A stretch of 5,894 nt of DNA from an uncultured Collinsella sp. (lineage in GTDB: Bacteria; Actinomycetota; Coriobacteriia; Coriobacteriales; Coriobacteriaceae), in NCBI GenBank assembly GCA_900759435.1, contig CAAEVD010000121.1:1-5894 (forward strand), given 5' to 3'. Below are positions 5,886 to 5,894 of this stretch, one piece after another; within the stretch, counting starts at the first letter, position 1, and the number at the start of each line of letters is the position of its first letter. Position numbers and translations under genes: made by a program. The notes below the pieces were generated by a model. The model made no database searches, had not been told where the DNA came from, and worked only from the letters and a program-made list of their open reading frames with translations.

Positions 5886-5894
5886 GACGCTGAC

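Overview
The window is GC-rich (roughly 60% by eye) bacterial DNA. It carries the end of one phospho-glycosidase gene and a nearly complete lactose/β-galactoside PTS locus. The combination of LacG-type GH1 enzymes, a fused LacE-type EIICB and a LacI-type regulator, with GAGGAG-like ribosome binding sites, suits a GC-rich gut Gram-positive. A Coriobacteriia (Collinsella-like) origin is my best guess from sequence style; no marker gene here proves it.

Layout: (1) Positions 1-858 (+) hold the C-terminal 285 residues of a GH1 6-phospho-β-galactosidase-like enzyme, closed by a strong intrinsic terminator (905-953). (2) Positions 968-1117 hold a non-coding element made of two successive hairpins with the same architecture: a long stem, a one-base mismatch, 4 bp, then a 15-nt loop. 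Its outer arms also match each other at 21 of 22 positions. (3) Positions 1126-2154 (-) encode a LacI-family repressor, convergent with the first enzyme. (4) Positions 2155-2504 form a divergent regulatory region. It has a good σ70-type promoter for the repressor, a weaker candidate promoter for the sugar genes, and three near-identical 14-bp operator candidates centred on CG (consensus TGTTAACGTGCTCA). (5) Positions 2505-3947 (+) encode a complete second LacG-type enzyme. (6) Positions 3948-4124 are a GC-rich spacer with hairpins. (7) Positions 4125-5885 (+) encode the lactose-family PTS permease EIICB.

Inferred working: EIICB imports and phosphorylates a β-galactoside (lactose-like) at C6. 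LacG cleaves the phospho-sugar in the cytoplasm into galactose-6-phosphate (for lactose) and the aglycone sugar. The LacI-type protein represses both itself and the lacG-lacE unit through the shared operators. The EIIA partner and the galactose-6-phosphate (tagatose) pathway are not in the window. The partial enzyme at the left edge is a paralog of the second one and probably ends a neighbouring, related sugar operon.

The system as a whole is a recognisable lactose-PTS locus. The least explained part is the paired-hairpin element at 968-1117, followed by the operator arrangement.
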